DNA of 64,000 bases from Daphnia carinata (taxonomy: Eukaryota; Arthropoda; Branchiopoda; Diplostraca; Daphniidae), in assembly GCF_022539665.2 (NCBI RefSeq), contig NC_081339.1, positions 1,860,001 to 1,924,000 on the forward strand, read 5' to 3'. Both the position numbers and the translations under genes were made by a program. Every line of letters begins with the position of its first letter. The stretch's first letter is position 1. Of the stretch, positions 1-17,105 are shown piece by piece. Below the pieces are notes generated by a model that was not told the DNA's origin, made no database searches, and saw nothing but the letters and a program-made list of their open reading frames with translations.

Positions 1-2116
1 GGCACACTTTTTGAAACTGAGTTACTGTCCTTTAAATGGATTTTGCTCACCCGATCCAAACAGAATTTAATGCCGATCCCAACTCCAATCAGAAATAAAG
101 CCGATAAAATAATAGCTAGGAGGATGATCGTCTTGTTCAGGTTTTCCGTCGGCGTGTTATTGAAGAAGTCCACAGTAAAATTCCTATACCGCACTTCCCC
201 TATGCTGTTTTCCCATTGACACGTGTACGTACCGATTTCTTCCCGAGTTCCGTTAAGCGACACTATGGAGAAATTGTGTGTCAAAAATATTTGATCTGAG
301 TCAAATGATAGTCCGTCCTAGAAATGTCGTGTGATTATGGTTAGCGTACATGCTTGTTAAGAGAATTTACCTTGAGCCATTGGATGTGATCTTTGATTGG
401 CGGCCGTCTGCATGTTAGATTCTGAACTGTATCTTTTTCTATTATGACCAAGTTATCCAGGGGATCACTAATTGCTTCTGCAAGTAGACGTTTTTAAACT
501 TCAATATGTTGCGCTTGTGGATAATAGAACTAGATGAATACCCAAGACTCGAAATGAAATTTCGGCTGTTATGGCTGAACGCCGAAACTGGCTTGTACAT
601 TGAAATGCTGAAGCCGTGTTCAGATGAATTCCGAAGATACGCAAATAACTTAGCATGTGAACGCCATAAAAAAACCTTCCTGTAGTTTTATTATACATCT
701 CTATTTCATAGTCTAAAGTTTGAAAAAATTTAGACGATACTGAGCACGTTAATACGTTTATATGCAAAACCCTTTGTGCATGAAGACATAAATTATTTTC
801 TTACTACCTTTTGTGTGGCTTCTTGTACGTATATTTTGGATTTTCCCACTGTCACTGTTTCGGTAGTACCAATGCAGCTTAGCAGAATTATAGCCTATGT
901 AACGACAAACGAATGTGACGTTTTCACCTTCACGTGGATCACTAGGATCGCCCACCCTATCCAGCTCTATTCCTAGTGGTCGAAACATCATTTGTTTAAA
1001 TTCAGTGAAATTTCCCTACCTTATTTGGCAACAAATACCTGTGACGTATAATGTAAACATTTTCTTTTGCGTGATATTGCCCTTTGATCCCACACAAAAA
1101 TATTCTCCGGAGTCGCTTAGCTTTGAATTATTTAGCGTGAGTCCACGATCTGGATCGAACGACCAACTGGAATTGGGCATTGAGATCTGTGGGCAGCAAC
1201 GAAAGTATTAGCGTTTGCAAGTATGTGCTTATGTCGACAATGCCTTGTTGGATACATACTGTTATATTCTTCTTTTCGAATTCAGAATCGTTGATTATGC
1301 TGGTTTCGTGTACAAGTGAAATAGTGACATTCGGGTGGGTAGGCAGGCAAGGAATTATTCCAGGGCGATGCTGTGCACTTTTTGATGTAAGTACACCCGA
1401 TTCGAATCTGTAACTGATTTTCCATGGCGTTCGGTTCAGGAACAAGAGATCTCTGTCAGCTAATGAAAGAAACAGTTTTAAAGATGGGCATTGGTGGTCG
1501 CTTGCGAAAAGTAATTCAAAACAAACTAGAAACGTAGACGTATTGTTTTCTGATAATTGATTTCCTATATCTCTTGTGCAAAGCACAACCGTAACTGCCG
1601 ATGTCTGCGATCGTTGCATTTCTCAAAGTTAATGTCGAAAGAAAATGCGTTTGGTTCTTGTCAGAGGTTTTGAGTACACGATTATTACTCACTTTCGTCT
1701 GTTGTCACATGCAACAATTAAACACGTTTTAGAGCCAAAACTAAACAACGCATTGTAAAAAACGGATCGAAAGTGTCATGCCCTACCCGTTTGTTGTTGA
1801 AATAATGCGGTAGCAACCACGAGGAACTATTTAGTTTGGAAATGCAAGTCAGCGTTAGCCATGAACCAGGCTCGATCACCTGCCACTCTGTTTCGGGTAT
1901 CAATCTTAAAAAATCGGAAGGATCGTCCACTTGGTTTTGCTTGGTCATATGAAAGAGGAAGAGAACAAACCATTTGACACAGATTGAGGGCGTATGATGT
2001 GCTGAATTTGAAAATGACCGTAAGATTAGCATTTTAAGACAATCAACTATTTCGAGATCGTGTCTAACAAAGACGCTTGCTGTCAAACTGCTTGCTGTAT
2101 CGCTCGCCATGCGCAA
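1..2116 (-). CDS. Receptor tyrosine kinase, PDGFR/VEGFR-like, partial (ectodomain and membrane segment only)
   Basis: This is the 5' part of a receptor tyrosine kinase gene; the kinase half lies beyond the left window edge. Exons I place on the minus strand are 1787-about 2116, 1527-1698, 1260-1459, 1020-1186, 808-972, 371-477 and 1-317. They encode immunoglobulin-like modules (for example GENVTFVC, DSGEYFCVGS, IGTYTCQWE) followed by a membrane helix near positions 75-135 (TIILLAIILSALFLIGVGIG). Exon order, lengths and phases match the complete neighbour at 2633-6316, and stretches such as PTHPNVTISLVHE versus STHPNVTVSLVHV show that the two are tandem paralogues. The first exon and the start codon are uncertain; a hydrophobic stretch (VKWFVLFLF) upstream of the first Ig module may belong to the signal peptide. 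That it is a kinase is inferred from the paralogue, because the kinase itself is not visible. Confidence 0.8.
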
Positions 2117-2632
2117 TATAATCTAAATTTGCAAGGATTTCCCGTCACGTCCCGATCTCACCCGCCCACATCCAACCGCTGTTTCCTTCTTTGTCGAAAC
2201 CACTGTTTATTTTCGTTGTTGCCACAAAAAGCGACATGGAGTTTATCTTTTGGTTGGTGAGGCATGTGCATTTTGGTTTTGCTGTGTTGGCAAAGTCCTT
2301 GACGTTCTGCGTCGAACTAAATCAATTTTAACTTTAGGCAACTGCCTACTGATGGCACTGAAACGTATGTTAACGTCTTATACATTGAAATGCGTAATGT
2401 ATTCATCGTCACTCTGGCAAATCGATTACAATTAACGGCCGAAGAAAGCGCTTTTCCAAGTTAAACCTGGAAGCCGGAGTAGTTGACATTTATAATTGTT
2501 GAATGTTAATTCATAGTTTGTATGCCCATAGCTCCGTGTAACATATTTATATGGAATATGTTCAGATGGCAGCTGTTCAGTTTTTGCTACACATCTTCAT
2601 TCATCTTGCCTTTCATTTATTTGCGTTTGTTT

Positions 2633-6316
<3,684 letters not shown>

Positions 6317-8028
6317 GTGTACGAGCTTGTACTTTCACGTGTTTTCGTGTAAGCGTTTCTGTAACGAGTGCAGAGCCAGATGTTTGCGAGGGATGTAAGA
6401 GCCGAACGGCTTTTCGGTCCCGAGTCAGTTTGGCTCTATTCATATTGCCGGTTGCGCGTAGACACATCACGCGCTGCTCACGCCTGTTGCTACGACGAGC
6501 TCATTACATTTGAATCCCCCTTCCAATTTGTCTGAGGCCCTATTGGGCCACTTAGTTGCCTCGAAATGAACACTTGGGACACGTCACCACCCAAAGCGGC
6601 TCATTGATTGATCTGTTGATCAATTTCTAATCGACAGTTGCATCGACAGTTGCATCGTTAACGTACTAGCAAGCCGGAAAATGCAATTTTCATGGCCGGA
6701 CAAGTCTCATGTGTTTTATGGTGCCATTGTAAAAAAGCGTGTCACCATAAACAGCGATTCTGCGGACAATGACGTTGGAAGTTGTTCGCCTCTCCCCCGC
6801 GTGCAGTTTTGATAATTTGACATGCACGCATATCTTTTTTTACCTTGGTTTCTTCTCGCGATAATACAATCTTGTTTACTGTGTCAAGGTGATTGCATCT
6901 GCACACTAGCGTTGGCTCTTTTGTACTTTTTTTTTCCCTATAGAGCAAACCAATCAATAGCGACCTACTTTCTGGAGGATTTAATCAACCGGGAAAGTGT
7001 TTCTATGTTGCCTTTCTAGTCCTTTTTTTATTGCATTTTCATTCGAATAACAGCTGGTTATGACGAGCAAATTTGAATATCGAATCGTGAGTGGCTGCTC
7101 GACTTGGCACGAGACCCACTGTTCCTGTATTGTTTGTCAATCTTATTGTAGCTGCACTGTATTGAAATTGGTTAACAATTGCCTCAATCAACAATTCTTT
7201 GTTTGCTGTTGCAGCTAAACGCTAATTAGATTTGCGTCGAAAATTGATTGCACGCAAACATTGATTAGAAACCATAAAGCGTTTCTGCAACGGCGGTGTG
7301 GAATAGATTTAAATCTCTCCTTTAAAGGTCGTTCACTTACTTTGCCCTTCATAGTAAAGAAGGGACAGAATAAGTAATCCACGTGTATGTTTTTCACGCC
7401 CCAACCTTTTCCCCATTTTCTTATTTTTTTTTTTTTTTTGCTATTGGTTCCATTTCTCGTTTCCTTCGTTTACGTTTCCTATTTCTTCTTTCATTTTGTC
7501 CTTCGGCTTTTAAAGACGCTAAAAGCAGACCCTTCCTCACAACTGTTGTATAACAAATTTGAATATGTTTTTCGCAAAGGTTTGCAGTTTCCGGAAGCTA
7601 CATTTGACATTTGATTACCGGAACTCCTTTTTAATAAGGGTTTAAAACCGATCTGTGCTGCGCTTTGCCATCAGTGCAGCAGAGTAGTTCCCAGAGCTAT
7701 GTCTGATGTGCCTAGTGTTAACTCAGGTGAATGTGTAATTTAAGCTATATTTTAATTGCTACCATTTTAACTAGTTCAATGCTACTGTCTGTGTGCAGAT
7801 GATAGGGAATGTTTATGTGCTTCTTTGGGATCAGCTGAAGTGATGCACAGATGGGCATGTGTACATCCTCCTGATCAGCTGAATGTAATGAAAACTGGAA
7901 CTTGTCTCGTCGGCCACAATGGTTAGTTTAATTGGTATTTATTCTGACGCGTATGTGTTTCCTGTAATTGAATTTTCGTTGTGTGTGTTGTACCCAACTT
8001 CGATTTTCTCTCCATTTTCCAGTCACAA

Positions 8029-9352
8029 GTATTATCGAAATAACGTAGTGCTCTAGGGTAACAGGACCATCAAATAACTGTTTGCGTTTGCTGCTATTCA
8101 TAGAACACGTAGAAATAGAAAAGTAGGCAATAGGATGGTACATGCGCTTTTTAAAAGAGAAAACCGCACAAGAATGCATTCTGCTCTTTTACTTTCATAC
8201 ATCATAATGCTAGGGCTTGATACGATTCATCGATATTCTCCGTACTGTTGTTAGGTTTTTGCCTTTTCTTTTACGTCACCCTCCAATATTGCAATTCTTC
8301 TTTTTTTCTGTCTTTTGCTTATGGTGGTTAAACGAGCGCAACTGAGCAAAGAAGGCCTTCGCTTAGCCCCCCGAACATAAATTTAGGTGCATCTTAATGG
8401 CCATAATAGGCACATACAGTAGCTATTGCTCATTTTCAGACAGTGTGTTGAAAGAAACCTGACGAAAAATGAATAACATGTCTGTCAATAAGGAACAATA
8501 CAAAAAGCTTCGTTGCTTTACATCTTTTTTTTATGATTCCACCCTTTTCTTTTCTTTTTTGGCTTCAACGAATGTTGTTCATTTTTTGTTTGTCCTCGCA
8601 GTGCAATGCAAATAGCGAAATTTTCACTGATGCAGAAACCACATTCCGATCGGGAGGGACCTTTAACGTTATGCAATAACAAATTGCAGCAACGTACGAA
8701 TGGTACGTCTGCACAGTGGCATCCACAGGAAAAGAAAACAATCGCAATATGAAGCTTAAAGCAAAAATAAAAGTGGGTTTTACATAATGCAGTAGACTAT
8801 AAATGATTTGTTGGTTTTTCGTTTTGCCAAGAAGAAAATTCTCAAAAACCACCTGAGTAAAGGACAACCGGGAATCCAACTGCCGGGCAGAGTGTTATTA
8901 TTAGTGCGTTGAACTTCATTACGTACCAAGAAATGGCGAAAAAAAGAGTGCGTCTTCAGTCCCATTCAGATGTTTATTCTTCGTTGTCAGTAAATGCTCC
9001 ATCTGCGGCTCAGATAACAGACGGTTCGTAGCTACCATTTGAAATGGGCATACGACATCAGCTCAACTGGAGACGTAAGAGGAAGCTAAGAGGGAACGTT
9101 TAAGCTTGGCGACTATTCTTCGTGCTGTCCGTTCTATAAGCTTACCTTGAGGTACTACAATCCAAACTCGAAGCCTGATTAATGTTAGCAGTGTTCACCC
9201 GATCTTCCGTTCATGATGGATCTCATTTTGAGGGGTGAGGAATGCCCAATATCGCGGTGTTTTATTTCTAGGGTTAGTTAATAAGGATAAAATCACTGCT
9301 GTTTGGGCGGCAGGAGTCGGTGAATGTCAACAAAATCATTTTGGAATCATCA
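8029..9352 (+). repeat. Inverted duplication, arm 1 (displaced copy of the colmedin gene's 3' end)
   Basis: This segment matches, in reverse complement, 20531-21790. Matching landmarks include AGTATTATCGAAATAACGTA at the inner start, the CATAATGCTAGGGCTT block near 8204, the TGAGGGGTGAGGAATGCCCA-type block near 9230-9250 (with small differences), and GGAATCATCA at the outer end. The partner arm starts inside the last codons of the colmedin coding region, so this copy carries that gene's terminal five codons, stop and 3' flank but no other coding exon. The arms differ by scattered substitutions and small indels. No terminal repeats or target duplication were seen at the borders. Confidence 0.88.
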
Positions 9353-11763
9353 ATTGGTTAAAATGATATAGGTACGCTATCCACGAAGCCCAAACTTGCC
9401 CCAATTTCCCTAAAAAAAAAACCAGTATGTCACCCCTTTGAATTCCACCCTTTTCAAACATATTGGCTCATCTTAGATATTGTACTGGCAATTTTCTATT
9501 TAAATTGATCTTTTTGGGGACAAAATAAACTTTGTCAGTATATAGAACAATAGTGCGAAACGAAACGTCACGTGGAAAAATCCCATAAATCTTGTTTGAT
9601 TTTATGTCACTGGCCTTCGCAATATCCGCCTATACTCCGCCTACCATTTGTATTCCGACGGCCAACGACACATTAGTTTCGAACCAATCGTTTTTAGTTT
9701 GATTTATACTCGTCAAAGTTGGGCTGTTTTTTTTTTGCTTACGGCAGACATTAGCGAGTGGAACTTCATGTTTGATGGAAACCTCCAACTCGTCCATTTG
9801 GGATTTATTTTTTTGTGGGAATCATCACTCAAAATTCACGGGTTTCAGAAGTTTGTGTTGCCCACTGGTCTCTCCGTTGCCGAATTCTCTTAATCAAAAC
9901 GTAGATGTTCGCAATTCGCTTGGCTGTTAAATCACCGTTAATCGATATACGATGGCTATTGAACGACGTGATCGGATGCTAGAGAATACACTGACATGTC
10001 TATATGATCAAGAGTTCTATTTTGGACTGATTTTGATACATTGATTTATAGGAAAGTAAAAAGAAGGACGACGTATGCTGGATTTGCTTCGACAGTTGTA
10101 TGGTGATGAAAAGATTGCAACGGTCGATAACGTTTGTATAAAGAGGCCTAAACACCTTTCGTAGTGCATGTCAGCCGTAGCGTCCGTTCCAGATTAAATG
10201 TGGACAGGCAATCAAACATCTTGTTACTTTATTCTAAGCGTTTGTATTATGCGATTTTCACGGAGACGGCACGACATTTTTAGCTGCGATAAGTTTCTTT
10301 TTTACACGAAGCGTGCTCTGCCCGGAATATCAAGTATGTCATCGACAACTGAACGGTTGTTGTGGATCATGTGCTGTTTAAAGGTGCCCTAATTGGTTTT
10401 TCTTCCAACACGTTTCCAACGTTCTCTTGAAATATGAATTGTCTTCTCTGTGGGCCAACGCCAACGTCATGTTTTAACCAACATTCTGTCGGCTTAACAA
10501 ATCTAAACTAAAATAGCATTGCTTTAAAATGATGTATGGTGCTGATACGTTGGCGACCAGTCCCACGAGAAATCCAAGGGCGATGTAATTATGATTGCCT
10601 TTCGCAAAGATGACTTTGTCATTGATTTCTCTCATCAAAGCGTATCTTGAACATCAAATGGATAGTAACCGTAGCTCCATTAACATTTGCTAACTTGCTA
10701 AGACACAAAAAAAATGGCAAACGAAATGAAACATTGGGCAATAGCAATTTAATCGGTTATCTGCAAACGTATAGCTGTAGGAGACTCTACGTAAAAAGAA
10801 ACGACTAAGAACTTGCTTTATTGTAGGAAAGGTCATCTGGGATTTGATAACCGTGTATATAGTAGGAGAACCTTTGGCAGTACAGTGAAGCGTTGATGAG
10901 TCACATGAAAATGCGAAACGATCTTTTGATACGTCAAAAATAAAGGAGAAGCAACGAACCATCGACAAGAATTGCGAAATAAAACGTTCAAATAGCGTTT
11001 TTTTTTACAACAAACTATAAACACAAGATATTTCCAACACGCTTATCGTGGTCGACACTATCCGGTCGCAATTAAAGTCGTGAAAGAACGTGAAAATGTG
11101 GGACGCATCCCAAAATTGGCCAACAATTTTTACTTTTCATTTTCTACCCCATAATCAAAATGCAACTTTCTATTCGAACGTATCTCGGACTTGAGTTCAT
11201 CACTCCCCTTAACATGGCCGTGAAATCGAATGATAACGGGTTAATACAAACATTCATTTAGAAAAAACTTTCATTTAGAAACGAACGCTTCCATTTTACA
11301 TTAAACATTCACATTTAAAGCCATCGCCCGACAATCGTGGGCCAATCCTGTATCCAATGTTTACACATTAATGAGCAGTCACGTTTCATTATTCTTACGT
11401 ATGTGTGAAGCACTCGGTGGCCTTTTAAACGGCTGCATATCGTAAAAGCAAATTTCACCGTGACGTTGTCAAACTCCATAGCGAAGCTTGGAGTTTTGCT
11501 GATTGAAAAGGCGTTTGCAGTGGACGCTGAGTTTCTATAATTGACATTTGCGGAGAAAAATAGTAACAATGGGCACTGTCCATCGAAGCCAGCTGGACAG
11601 CCGATTGGATGGATATCAATCTCGGAGCCAATGCAGTGGGGGGTCCCCTTCAGGATCGTTGCTTATCCCCGCTTTGCAGACTTTACAGCTTCGACATTTA
11701 ACAAAACGTTACTTGTCTGAAAATGTTTTAAATGAATCGCTATTATTAATGTGTTTGTTACGA

Positions 11764-11963
11764 CGGGATAAAAATTTGAACAAAAACTGGGTTCCATTAG
11801 TCAGTGTACGTTTTGATAGTTGAGTGCACGCTGTGCTTATCATATTATCCATATCCTTTTACCACCCGAATTAAAGGAACATGCTCTTCGACACGTAAGA
11901 ATAATAACTAAACAAAAACGAGTTATATACTTGACGATATCGATTTTCCATTGAACGCAGGCG
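11764..11963 (+). repeat. Diverged direct repeat, left copy (flanks the P450 gene)
   Basis: This segment resembles 15094-15264 in the same orientation. Shared blocks are CGGGATAAAA, GGGTTCCATTAG, GTTTTGATAGTT, AATAATAACTAAA, CACGATAT-type sequence and CGCAGGC, in the same order. The two copies lie on either side of the cytochrome P450 gene. Divergence is high, so the duplication is old. The nature of the repeat is unknown. Confidence 0.7.
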
Positions 11964-12182
11964 TTTGCCTAGGCGCGGGGACATCACAAAGACAAATGCA
12001 CTTAAACACTTCAACATAAAAGCCAATTACTTAAATAACTCTGCGGCCTAGAGAATTTCTAAAGCAGATCAGTTGACCACTAGATCTACTATATCTAACT
12101 AGATCTTGCGATTGCTAGTTTTTTTTTTAAACAAAGTTCCTTACAGTCTACAACTACAGAAGGCCCAGATGTTTGCATCTTC

Positions 12183-14576
12183 TTAAGGGAAGCTAGATCT
12201 CCTAGAAGCAATCAGACGAACGCCATTGCGAGCCTTTAGTGCGATGGCAACGGAAGGAATTTCTAGCGGTGCGGATGGATCGGAGACGGAAAAACGGAAC
12301 TGGCGAAGTAAGTTGGCCATCACGACTCTCATCTCGTACATGGCGTATTTTTGACCTGAAGAAAATTCGAAAAGAGTCGTTTCTTAACTCGTGGAACAAC
12401 GATGGATGGTGTGGAGATCGATTACCAATACAACTACGAGGACCAGCACTGAATGGAATAAAGGCATACGGATGACGCCCTATACTATTCTCCGGAAAAA
12501 ACCGTTCCGGCTTGAAAGATTCGGGATCAGGGAAAAAGGAAGGATTGTGATGCGTTGCATATAAGTTGATTACCGCCGTCGCGCCCTTGGGAATCGTGTA
12601 ATCACCTGTGTCAATTAATATGTTATAAAATGCAAAAAAAAACATACAGAGGAGGTTAACGGTGTTTGTACCTGCTTGGGTGTCTACGGGAATGGAACGA
12701 AGCATTATAGGGAGGCCGGGGTACAACCTCATCGTCTCTTTGATGCAACAGTCCAAGTATTTGAGTTGTGCGAAATCGTTTGACGTGCAAGGGCGATTCG
12801 AATCACCAAACACCTCAGCCAACTCGTCAACCATTAATTGCTGTATGCAAAATTCAAATGATCATTCAAAATTTCCTGTTGGATTTTTTTGTACGTACCT
12901 GATGCTCGGGATGCTTCGCCATCAGGTAAAGGAACTTTGCGAAAGAAATGGCTACTGTTTCATGACCCTGCACAAAAAAAAATGATTTGCTGTACAACAT
13001 CATTGAATAAGAAAATGATGTTAGCATGAAAATCGAATTACGGCAATCATGAAGATGCTAACTTCATCCCTGATTTGCGCGTCAGTGAAGTCTGGATTTT
13101 CTTCTGAAGCCTGTAATAGAGTGTCTAAGAAAGCAGGCCTCTTTCCTGGAATACGTGAAATGCGATGACTCACTTTTGGATTATAGACGTTCATTTGTTT
13201 TGATTCGTACTTGATGAATATAGGTCGCTGTCTTGCTCAATGTTATTGTTGACAACATCACCATCTACCGACTGATTGGCCTGCTTCTCTTTTTCTTCTT
13301 TCAGAAATTGACGTCGATCTTCGATTACCTGTATGAATGTTTTATGTATATTGTATGGCACGTTCGATGATGTTGTGGCCGTACCTCATTGCAGAATGCA
13401 TGGGCAGCAGCAATATAATATGTGCTTAAGCGGCCGAGAGCACTCATTTTGAAAATCCATTTGATTTGAAGCCAAGGTTTCAGAATACGTTCCATATTAA
13501 GTCGGTGAATCCTGTTGCAATTAAGGCATTATTACAGTATATTAAAGAGTTGTTCGTTTGGAACCCTTATTTCAACGACGGTTCGAAATAACCCAAACAA
13601 AAAGCTTACGCCATAGTGTTTTCAAGATACGCTTTCTTTTTCTCCTCATTGTTGCTCTTTCGCCCCATGGTCGTCTCTTTTGGAACACAAAACAAAACAT
13701 CATACAATGAACGAGACTACACGATGAAAATTCCAGTTACCACAAAGGATATCCAAAGCGAATCGTGTCATCATGGGCATAATATCGAACTCGACGTCCT
13801 TATGCGCTTCGACAGCTTCATCCAAACAGCGGGCGAATTCGACGCTTTTCTCGTTAAAGGTGTCGATGAAACCGTTCAGGATTTGGTTATGGAACGCTGG
13901 CGCGATCATCCGGCGACGCTGCTTCCACTCCTCTCCTGTTTGGTGAACAAAATTTTAATGTTTGCCTATTTGTACAACTCTCTAAAGTGTAAGTGTTTTT
14001 GCCAAACCTCCCAGAAAACCGAGGCTGTCGCCAACACAGTCTTTGATCGCGTCACACTCTTTAGGTTTTGGACCGATGATTGGGCATGACAGAATCGGCT
14101 GTTTTTTTTTTTTTTTTTTTTACAAAAGACGAGCATAAATTAAATTGCAAAAAAAAATTTTTTTTTTAAATTATTGATCGTAGGCCTACCTCAATCAGCT
14201 CCGGTGAACTAATGACAACATAGGAATAGTGTGTCAACCAAAGGCGAAATATGCCATCATATTTTTGAGTCCATTCAAAGATTACTTTATGGAAAATTCC
14301 TGAATGACAAAACGAGGTTACCAATTGGCATATATGTAGGCAATTGGAAAAGCGTTGGTTAAATAGAAGATAAAGAGGATTACTGTCGTAGCCAATATTC
14401 ACATCGAAGAGGTTGCCCAAAAATGGAAGACCTTTAGGCCCTGGAATTGCATTGATGAGCCGTACGAAACGCGATCGACTCCAACTCCAGTACCAGACAG
14501 CCAACAAAACGGCTATGGTCGTGCAAAATAACCGTGGACTCCATTCAGTTGCACCAACGGCGAACATGTTTTGCAC
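12183..14576 (-). CDS. Cytochrome P450, CYP4 family type
   Basis: This is a haem-thiolate monooxygenase anchored in the endoplasmic reticulum. CYP4 enzymes typically oxidise fatty acids and related lipids and, in arthropods, hormones or xenobiotics; the substrate cannot be read here. Exons are 14384-14576, 14190-14299, 14008-14098, 13741-13935, 13610-13676, 13385-13511, 13211-13328, 13042-13145, 12899-12967, 12672-12840, 12426-12605 and 12183-12355; they sum to exactly 532 codons. The protein has an N-terminal membrane anchor (TTIAVLLAVWYWSW), the proline hinge IPGPKGLPFLGN, the C-helix motif EEWKQRRRMIAPAFH, the I-helix IAGHETV, the ExxR motif KETMRLYP (about residue 393), PERF, and the haem loop FSAGPRSCIGQKYAMYE with Cys at about residue 473. 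The usual CYP4 I-helix motif is AGHDT, so Glu replaces Asp. No frameshift or missing key residue was seen. Confidence 0.95.
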
Positions 14577-15093
14577 AGTTGTGCCGCACTATCTTCGCCC
14601 AAAGTTGGGAACCGACTGAAGCTTGAAATCCGAATGAGGATATTTGCAATGAAAGTTTGACGTTCGGGTTCGATGAACTTGTGCGAAAACGTACCGGTTA
14701 GCACACTTAACCAAACCAGTTTATTGAACTTCTCTAAAAAAATAACCATGCACGAGGAGGAAAAGTAACGTTGTGGCAGGTTATTTTCGATTTTCTAAAT
14801 AATATTAGAACAGTGAAAGGCAAATTCACATATTTCGTTTCGAAAGTGTGGACAGCACCTATTTTCAAGACAAAAACAACTCTCCTTGAGTATAGTAGGC
14901 TATGTATAGTTGAAAATAGTTCGTTACGTAATATCATATAGCGAGCCGAAACAGATTTTATTTTATAAAAATTGAAGGTGCTACAATCATTGGTACTTTT
15001 ATTGGCTTCGGGGCTGCTTGGGTCTCATCCGTCATCATCCGCTCAAAAATTGCGAGTTTCGTAGAGGAATTGACCGGTGTGGATGTCCTCGTA

Positions 15094-15264
15094 GCGGGAT
15101 AAAATTTTAGTAAAAGCGGGGTTCCATTAGGCAATCTAAGTTTTGATAGTTAAGTGCCCGCTGGGCTTTTACCACACAAATGAGGACACAGCGTTAATCA
15201 CATGCAAAATAATAACTAAAATACGACAAATACTTCACGATATTGATTCAACTTAATCGCAGGC
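15094..15264 (+). repeat. Diverged direct repeat, right copy (flanks the P450 gene)
   Basis: This is the counterpart of 11764-11963, in the same orientation and with the same order of conserved blocks. Together the two copies bracket the P450 gene about 3.3 kb apart. Confidence 0.7.
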
Positions 15265-16327
15265 CAAATAGATGTCGACGAGAATAAGATGCACAGGATA
15301 AACACGAGAAACAAAACTAACGAAGAAAATTCGTTTATTAAATAAATATAAAGGCGATTTGGATTAACAAATGACCATCTTGTTCGCTATTCATGTGGAA
15401 AGCAAATTTCTCTCAAAGCAATATGGAAAGTGGGATAAACGGCGATGAATACGACACGTTTATTAACAGCTGTTGCATAAACAATATATAGTTTGATTGC
15501 CATTCCGAAAAATGGTGAACGTCGCTGGACATTCTGATATCACCAGCGTATGCGATATTATTACATCCTGGTAAAAGCTAATGCGCATTGGAAAAGCCAA
15601 CGTCACTAACCAGTCGGCTATTCATCCTATTTGGCTTTTGTTGTATTTAAAAGTTATGTCTCTTTTAAGCCTAAAGCCTTCAAAAAAGCGACTTGGCCCC
15701 GGGTTTATTTATGGATGGACAAGAGAGCCGCATTTAAAGTTACACGAGAACAAACACAAAGGAAATATAATGCTAACATGTAGGCTATTTTGATTGCACA
15801 CAACTGTAAAAGGCGAGTTATGTTGTAATATACATCTTTATATTTGTCGGTTATATTATGACGACTCGGGTAAATCAAAATAGTTACGCAAACTAGATCA
15901 AAATGTCACAAAGCAAATGGATAACAATATAATCCTTATACATATGGATGCTTCAGTGAGGAATAACAGTCATTCGTCCTGAGTGTATAGGTTTTTTTTT
16001 ATTAGTAAATTCAATGTCTAATGGAAGAAGTCAACGAATGCTTATTCTTTTTTGCCCCTTTTTCTTATGTACTCACCGTAAGTTTAATAGCGGCAAAATT
16101 CACTAAGGACTATTCACTAGGATTACTAGGATTACTATTAAGGATTACTATAAGAAACTATCAGGAGACGGAGATAATTTATAATGGAAGAGGTTAGTCT
16201 ACCACTGTCTTTGATGTCTTCATCTTCTCGCAAGTGCTCTCCAGTTTGTATAGCGAGTTAATGCGATTTGCGAAAAGCTTCGGTGTTTACATTGACGAAT
16301 GTCTAATGCAACTAAATGACTTGATCA

Positions 16328-16545
16328 CTTGAGGAACTAACTTCCGCCTCGGCTTACGGACCAAAAGGAGCACGGGCATGGCCACGGTGGCAGTTCCGAA
16401 GGCGCTCAACCGTGAATTCTTTTTAAGTGTATTCTGGTTTAAGTATAGTAAATATTTTCCTTCCAAATTGTTCCCATACTATCTTCGTTCAAACGCATAA
16501 AGCAAAGGATCCTCTAGTGCTGCAATCGTTGCTCATTTTGAATAA
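16328..16545. repeat. Dispersed 0.2-kb module, copy 1
   Basis: This copy shares with 19925-20100 the blocks GGAACTAACTTCCGCCTCGG (one base differs at the start), AATATTTTCC, AAATTGTTCCCAT and TCCTCTAGTGCTG, in the same order and orientation. Copy 2 is followed directly by a relic YYTTKAP-type gene. No such coding remnant was seen beside this copy. Confidence 0.7.
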
Positions 16546-17105
16546 TCGTTTAAATATTTTCTTTTACGTTGTATTGCTTATTTGGCATACCTCTTAACAT
16601 TAAAGAAGGTCATGTTTAATTAATAGATTAAAGAGAGATTAATCGGATAAGGACGCGGGTGAAAGTGACATAGATACAGCCCGAAGTGTTATGTGTGTGG
16701 GATTACGCATAGTTACTGGTGCTGGCAGTGCTGAAATTGTACGATAGCCCATTCTCAAAGACAACTGCCAGCGGTTAGTTCGCTTTGAGCTCGCTGAATA
16801 TGGGTTTCTATTCTTTCGAAGAACACTTTCGAAAACTAATGGGATTCGCGGGCTTATCTCGAATCACACCCCTATTCCAAGGTAAGCTTCATCATTCGAA
16901 AAAAATTTGAATTCGCATTAAATTATTTTATAATTTAACTGCTAGGGCACATCTATTTGCCGATACAACAGTTTGATTTTCAATACAGTGGTGAGATTAA
17001 GGTGAAACGTGTCTCTCAGTCTAAATGCGCAAAAGTGAGTCTTACATGGTGGATCTTTGAGGAAGTGTAATCAAAATTCCTTTGCAGAACCTGAATATCC
17101 ATACG

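Larger units (their letters stand above)
6317..12182. other. Intergenic stretch without a gene
   Basis: This 5.9-kb stretch between the receptor genes and the P450 is AT-rich and holds only short open frames in conflicting directions. I see no protein family in it. It contains one arm of a long inverted duplication (8029-9352), the left copy of a diverged direct repeat (11764-11963), a long T run near 7426-7439, and a small tandem 13-mer (two copies) near 6632-6658. Confidence 0.7.

Noticed and set aside
12202-12834. Continuous 210-residue minus-strand frame at the P450
   Set aside because: It reads through two short introns; the true exons are 12672-12840, 12426-12605 and 12183-12355, with a frame change after the haem loop.
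14945-15093. Possible coding remnant just upstream of the right direct repeat
   Set aside because: One frame gives a short protein-like stretch with stops, but no family match could be seen and no exon structure supports it.
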